Source: Cinclus cinclus (Eukaryota; Chordata; Aves; Passeriformes; Cinclidae). Taken from it: a stretch of 64,000 nt of DNA. The position numbers and the translations under genes are program-made. Position 1 is the first letter of the stretch. Each line of letters opens with the position of its first letter. The DNA is taken from assembly GCF_963662255.1 (NCBI RefSeq), contig NC_085050.1, forward strand, positions 19,591,662 through 19,655,661. Direction: 5' to 3'. Below, one piece after another: positions 60,756-64,000 of the stretch. Below the pieces are notes generated by a model. That model ran no database searches. It was not told where the DNA came from and saw only the letters and a list, made by a program, of their open reading frames with translations.

Positions 60756-61759
60756 TTTTCTTTCTTATTTTAAATAAAAATAATGTCTGTTTGGATCAAA
60801 ATTAGTCAGTGACAGAGTCAAATTATTCCAAAATAGGAATTGTCTGCTTCTTATACTTGGGAATTCAGTTGTTAAATCTGACCCAGTGGCTTAAGCCATG
60901 CATGTCATTCTAAGTAGGATCACCAACAGCTCAGAAAAAGAAATTGTTGCCATTTCCTACAGTGACTTATGCGGAGTACTCCCATGAAATTCATATTAAA
61001 AAAAAAAAGCTATCTAGCAGTAACTATTTTACACCCATGTCTTCAGCAGTGACTCCTTACTAACAACGTAATTTTGTTGGGTGGCAATTGCCAATGTGGG
61101 GTCATTTGTATCATAAGTTAATGGCTACATTAAAAAGAAACCCTCCCTGAACAACAATTCAAATTTCAATTTAGAAACTGGGAGAAGTATAGAATCATAG
61201 ATACGATAGTGTAGAGACAAGAAGCATTGTAATGAAATTGTACTTTTTCAGGAACTAGATAATTTAATTTAGATTTGCAGAAATCATTATTTCAGTTTCT
61301 GATGTGAGAGTATCCTAAGGGGAAATATGTAGGTGCAGTATAGTCATGAAATAAATTTCAAACTACACAGTAGTGTTATGATTAGTATTTTCATATATGC
61401 ACAAAAACAGAAGCACAAATGCATGATGATACCCACAGACGAAAAAGTAAACAGTATGGAGCTTGAGTACATCACAAATAAAATGGTAATTAGGATAATT
61501 TTCAGGACTGACTATAACTTTGAATTTTATCTAATTTTCTGCTTTAGTAATATAAAACCTGAGTATGTCCTTAAAAATTAATCCCAAAATATCCTACTTC
61601 CAACACATTAGCTATTTAACTTTGGCCTTGTTGTGATGCCAAGATGATTTTTTGTCTTTTATTACCTTTTATATAACATTTGCATATCTTCAGTATTCTT
61701 AGCATGCATACTTGTAATTCCTTAAGTCTGATAATTTAGCATAGCCCTAGTATTCTTTT

Positions 61760-62140
61760 AGGCTGGGAGACCAAACATCCTAGAGGCCTCATAGTAAGAG
61801 GCCAGAAAGCCTCTTGAGAAACCAAGTTCCTCTCTAGAACATATCCTGTAAACTAGAGATTTGGCCAATCCAGGAGGCAGTTCCTCAAACGGGGGAATGT
61901 CACATTATTCATCCAGGCCTCCCATTGGGGCATCCTTGCTAGATGTGTGAATTTGGGTATCCTTGTTAGATATGCTAATTTGCAAGGTCTATAAATTGTA
62001 CATGAGATCTATCAAGTGTGTGCATTGAGACGCACGGCACCTTGGTACACCAGAAGGATTCTTATTAAAATACCAAGGTTAAAAACCATTATCCCTTAAC
62101 CATGTCTGGCTTTCAACTTTTTAAGACCAGGAAAGGCATC
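61760..62140 (+). mobile_element. Retroviral-type LTR with TATA box and poly(A) signal
   Basis: LTR-like layout on the plus strand. A U3-like part carries an imperfect 27-bp direct repeat (61930-61956 and 61957-61983; ATCCTTG-TTAGAT core). A TATA box TATAAA lies at 61990-61995, and an ATTAAA poly(A) signal variant at 62064-62069, about 75 bases later. The signal sits in the loop of an 8-bp perfect inverted repeat (CCTTGGTA at 62040-62047 and TACCAAGG at 62071-62078). A U5-like tail runs to about 62140. Exact TG/CA ends and target duplication could not be fixed, and no internal retroviral sequence is attached, so it is probably a solo LTR. Confidence 0.6.
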
Positions 62141-64000
62141 AGTTGAAGCTTTCTGTTTGCAGCAAATCATATTTCTGAAGTTTTGTTAAACATCTTAACC
62201 TACTATTATTTTAAATTTGTGTTCATGTGGTAAAAAGTGTAACACATTTTAATATTAAATACATATATCAAAAGGACAAAGTATGAAAGACAAGGTCTTC
62301 TTTTCTGTTCAAACAATATTTTCCATGACTTTGACAGAATCTTCCCAATTTGATAAATAATTATTAACACCTCTGCAGATGAAAACTTAATTCTTTAAAA
62401 AACAAATTTTTATCATCATCCATGTGCTAGTTCTCCTTGGAAAAACAATGTGCCTCTACACATACATAGATACTTCATAATGCATGGAGAACAGCAAGGC
62501 AAGTCAAAGAATTATCTAAAAACTTGGAATCTGGTAGATATATTTGTGACTAGACTGTGGTTATATAATTTTCATTATGCTTCTCCTTAATAATAATTAT
62601 AAAATTACATAGAAGACCAGTAACTTGTATGATTATTGTAATTCTAAGGGACAAAGAAAAACAAGTTAATTTTTAGGTTAGTACTTTATTGCAATTATTT
62701 TCAATTAGTTTTTAGGAGCATTTTACCCAAAGAGTTTTATTCTTTATCTTAATGACCTCTATATTATAAATTTTGTAGATTTTTTCAAATAGTAGACTAA
62801 AAATAAAGACCTGGGAGTGAAAGAAAAGAAAGGAATATGAAAGCTACCAAATTTCTTAGAATATCTGGGAATAAGTTTAATGCTCAAAGCTTTATTGTAT
62901 TGTATACATTTGTGTTTAGAAGTATACCTGTAAAGACACACACATGTACATGTAAATATACTTTTAACTACACTTATTGAAGAAATGTAGTCTGCTATAA
63001 TCTTTAAACTTGCTTCAAATACTAAGCATATTAATAGTAGCTTTAAAATATGGTACTTTTGGGTGCAAACATTCAGTTATTATTATTTTAAAATGCTGTG
63101 GAAACATTTGTCTTTAAAGGAAAACGGAAACACATATTTTTGCACAAGGTAATGTAAAATACCCCAAAGTGAAATGTAATTATATTCTCACAGAAAAGGA
63201 AATAGATATTGCCTTGTACCATACAATAATCTAGCAGTAAGACATTATCCAAGAGACAGAATACTGAGCATAAGAATGGGATCATTATTGTAGAAATATT
63301 AATGTGTCTTGATAATGTATTTTTTATGATTTAAACATTGGCCTGGTATCAATGACTGAAGAAAAAGATCTGTTCCAATGGGTATCTGGGGAAATTTCTC
63401 AGGCTTGTGGTGTTTCACTATCCAAGTTAATAAGAATTGAGATACCTTTACAATGTTTTGAAATCACAGCAAATACCTTTCCATTCTTACACTACTAGAC
63501 AAAGTTTAAGTTGATGCCCTTTCCCCTTCCCATACAACCTAAATAGATATGCTAATATATAAAATTCTGCTGGAACTCAGAACCTGCTCAGTCTTGGTCT
63601 TGGTCAAAGAAACAGATCAGAACTACTATACTACATGACAGTCAAAAGATTACATAAAAAGAAAAAAAAGTAGGTGGCAGAATACCCATGAGTTTACACC
63701 ATAAATCCCAATCTTGTGCAAACGTAATGTATATGACAACAATGAATGTTCATAATGCTAAAATTAACATATTTAGCAACTATTCTGGTTTTGTGGGGGT
63801 TTTCCCTCTCAGTTTGTTCATCAATTAGCAAAGCAGTATTTAACATGCACATTGTAAATTTCATGTGCACAAGACCTAAGGTACCTGTATAATCTGGGCT
63901 AAAGAAAACCTGAAAACATCTGATAGCACTTTTATAAACTTACCCTTAATATACCCCTGAGGGACTGAAAAGTACTATTGTACATTCTAAAGGGTATGAA
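62141..64000. other. AT-rich intergenic DNA, nothing recognised
   Basis: No gene, RNA or transposon recognised to the end of the window. Confidence 0.55.

Larger units (their letters stand above)
58466..61759. other. AT-rich intergenic DNA with G/C homopolymers
   Basis: No gene supported. Contains a G12 run (59043-59054), a C-rich run (60731-60755) and a 17-bp tandem repeat (60088-60143). Confidence 0.55.

Noticed and set aside
61188..61204. AGAATCATAGATAC word resembling a CR1 3' tail
   Set aside because: Too short and no CR1 body beside it.

Overview
The window looks like AT-rich, gene-poor DNA from a bird, most likely a passerine. The evidence is the repeats: several CR1 LINE pieces with the typical avian 3' end, an ERVL-type solo LTR of the kind common in songbirds, and other avian-type LTR fragments. 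I found no protein-coding gene, no spliced exon I could defend, no rRNA or tRNA, no CRISPR array and nothing prokaryotic. The open reading frames present are short, unrecognised, and either chance products of AT-rich sequence, translations of simple repeats, or dead transposon frames.

Layout. 1-2.8 kb: a CR1 3' remnant, then an isolated GC-rich block (1860-2410) abutting a 250-bp polypyrimidine tract. 3.87-4.26 kb: a complex, enhancer-like stretch with a POU-dimer (MORE) site. 6.8-7.3 kb: one copy of an old unidentified repeat whose partner lies at 24.8-25.3 kb. 8.9-10.5 kb: a complete ERVL solo LTR with a 5-bp target duplication, followed directly by the 3' part of a second, older LTR. 10.5-20.8 kb: featureless AT-rich DNA. 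20.9-21.3 kb: a CR1 3' end, followed by a small LTR-like fragment. 25-33 kb: microsatellites, A-rich tracts and one TATA-like core-promoter motif. 33.3-33.7 kb: a CR1 piece next to an ERV fragment. 37.4-37.75 kb: a GC-rich repeat-like island. 39.3 kb: a Sox/Oct-like composite motif. 42.5-45.2 kb: the largest element, a decayed CR1 ORF2 covering endonuclease to reverse transcriptase. 45.9-46.5 kb: a minus-strand LTR-like element. 47.5 kb: a TTTTTC array. 51.9-52.1 kb: a minus-strand CR1 end. 55-55.7 kb: a GC-rich pyrimidine block of unknown origin. 56.25-58.5 kb: three CR1 pieces and an ERV fragment. 61.76-62.14 kb: a plus-strand LTR with TATA box, poly(A) signal and hairpin.

There is no operon or pathway here. 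The content is a gene-desert or large-intron landscape shaped by retroelement insertion and decay. Leads worth checking are the unnamed two-copy repeat, the two candidate regulatory stretches (4.0 and 39.3 kb), the tandem ERVL LTRs, and the GC-rich blocks at 2 kb, 37.5 kb and 55 kb. Family names come from recognition by eye, without a database search. I saw no evidence for a new multi-gene system.
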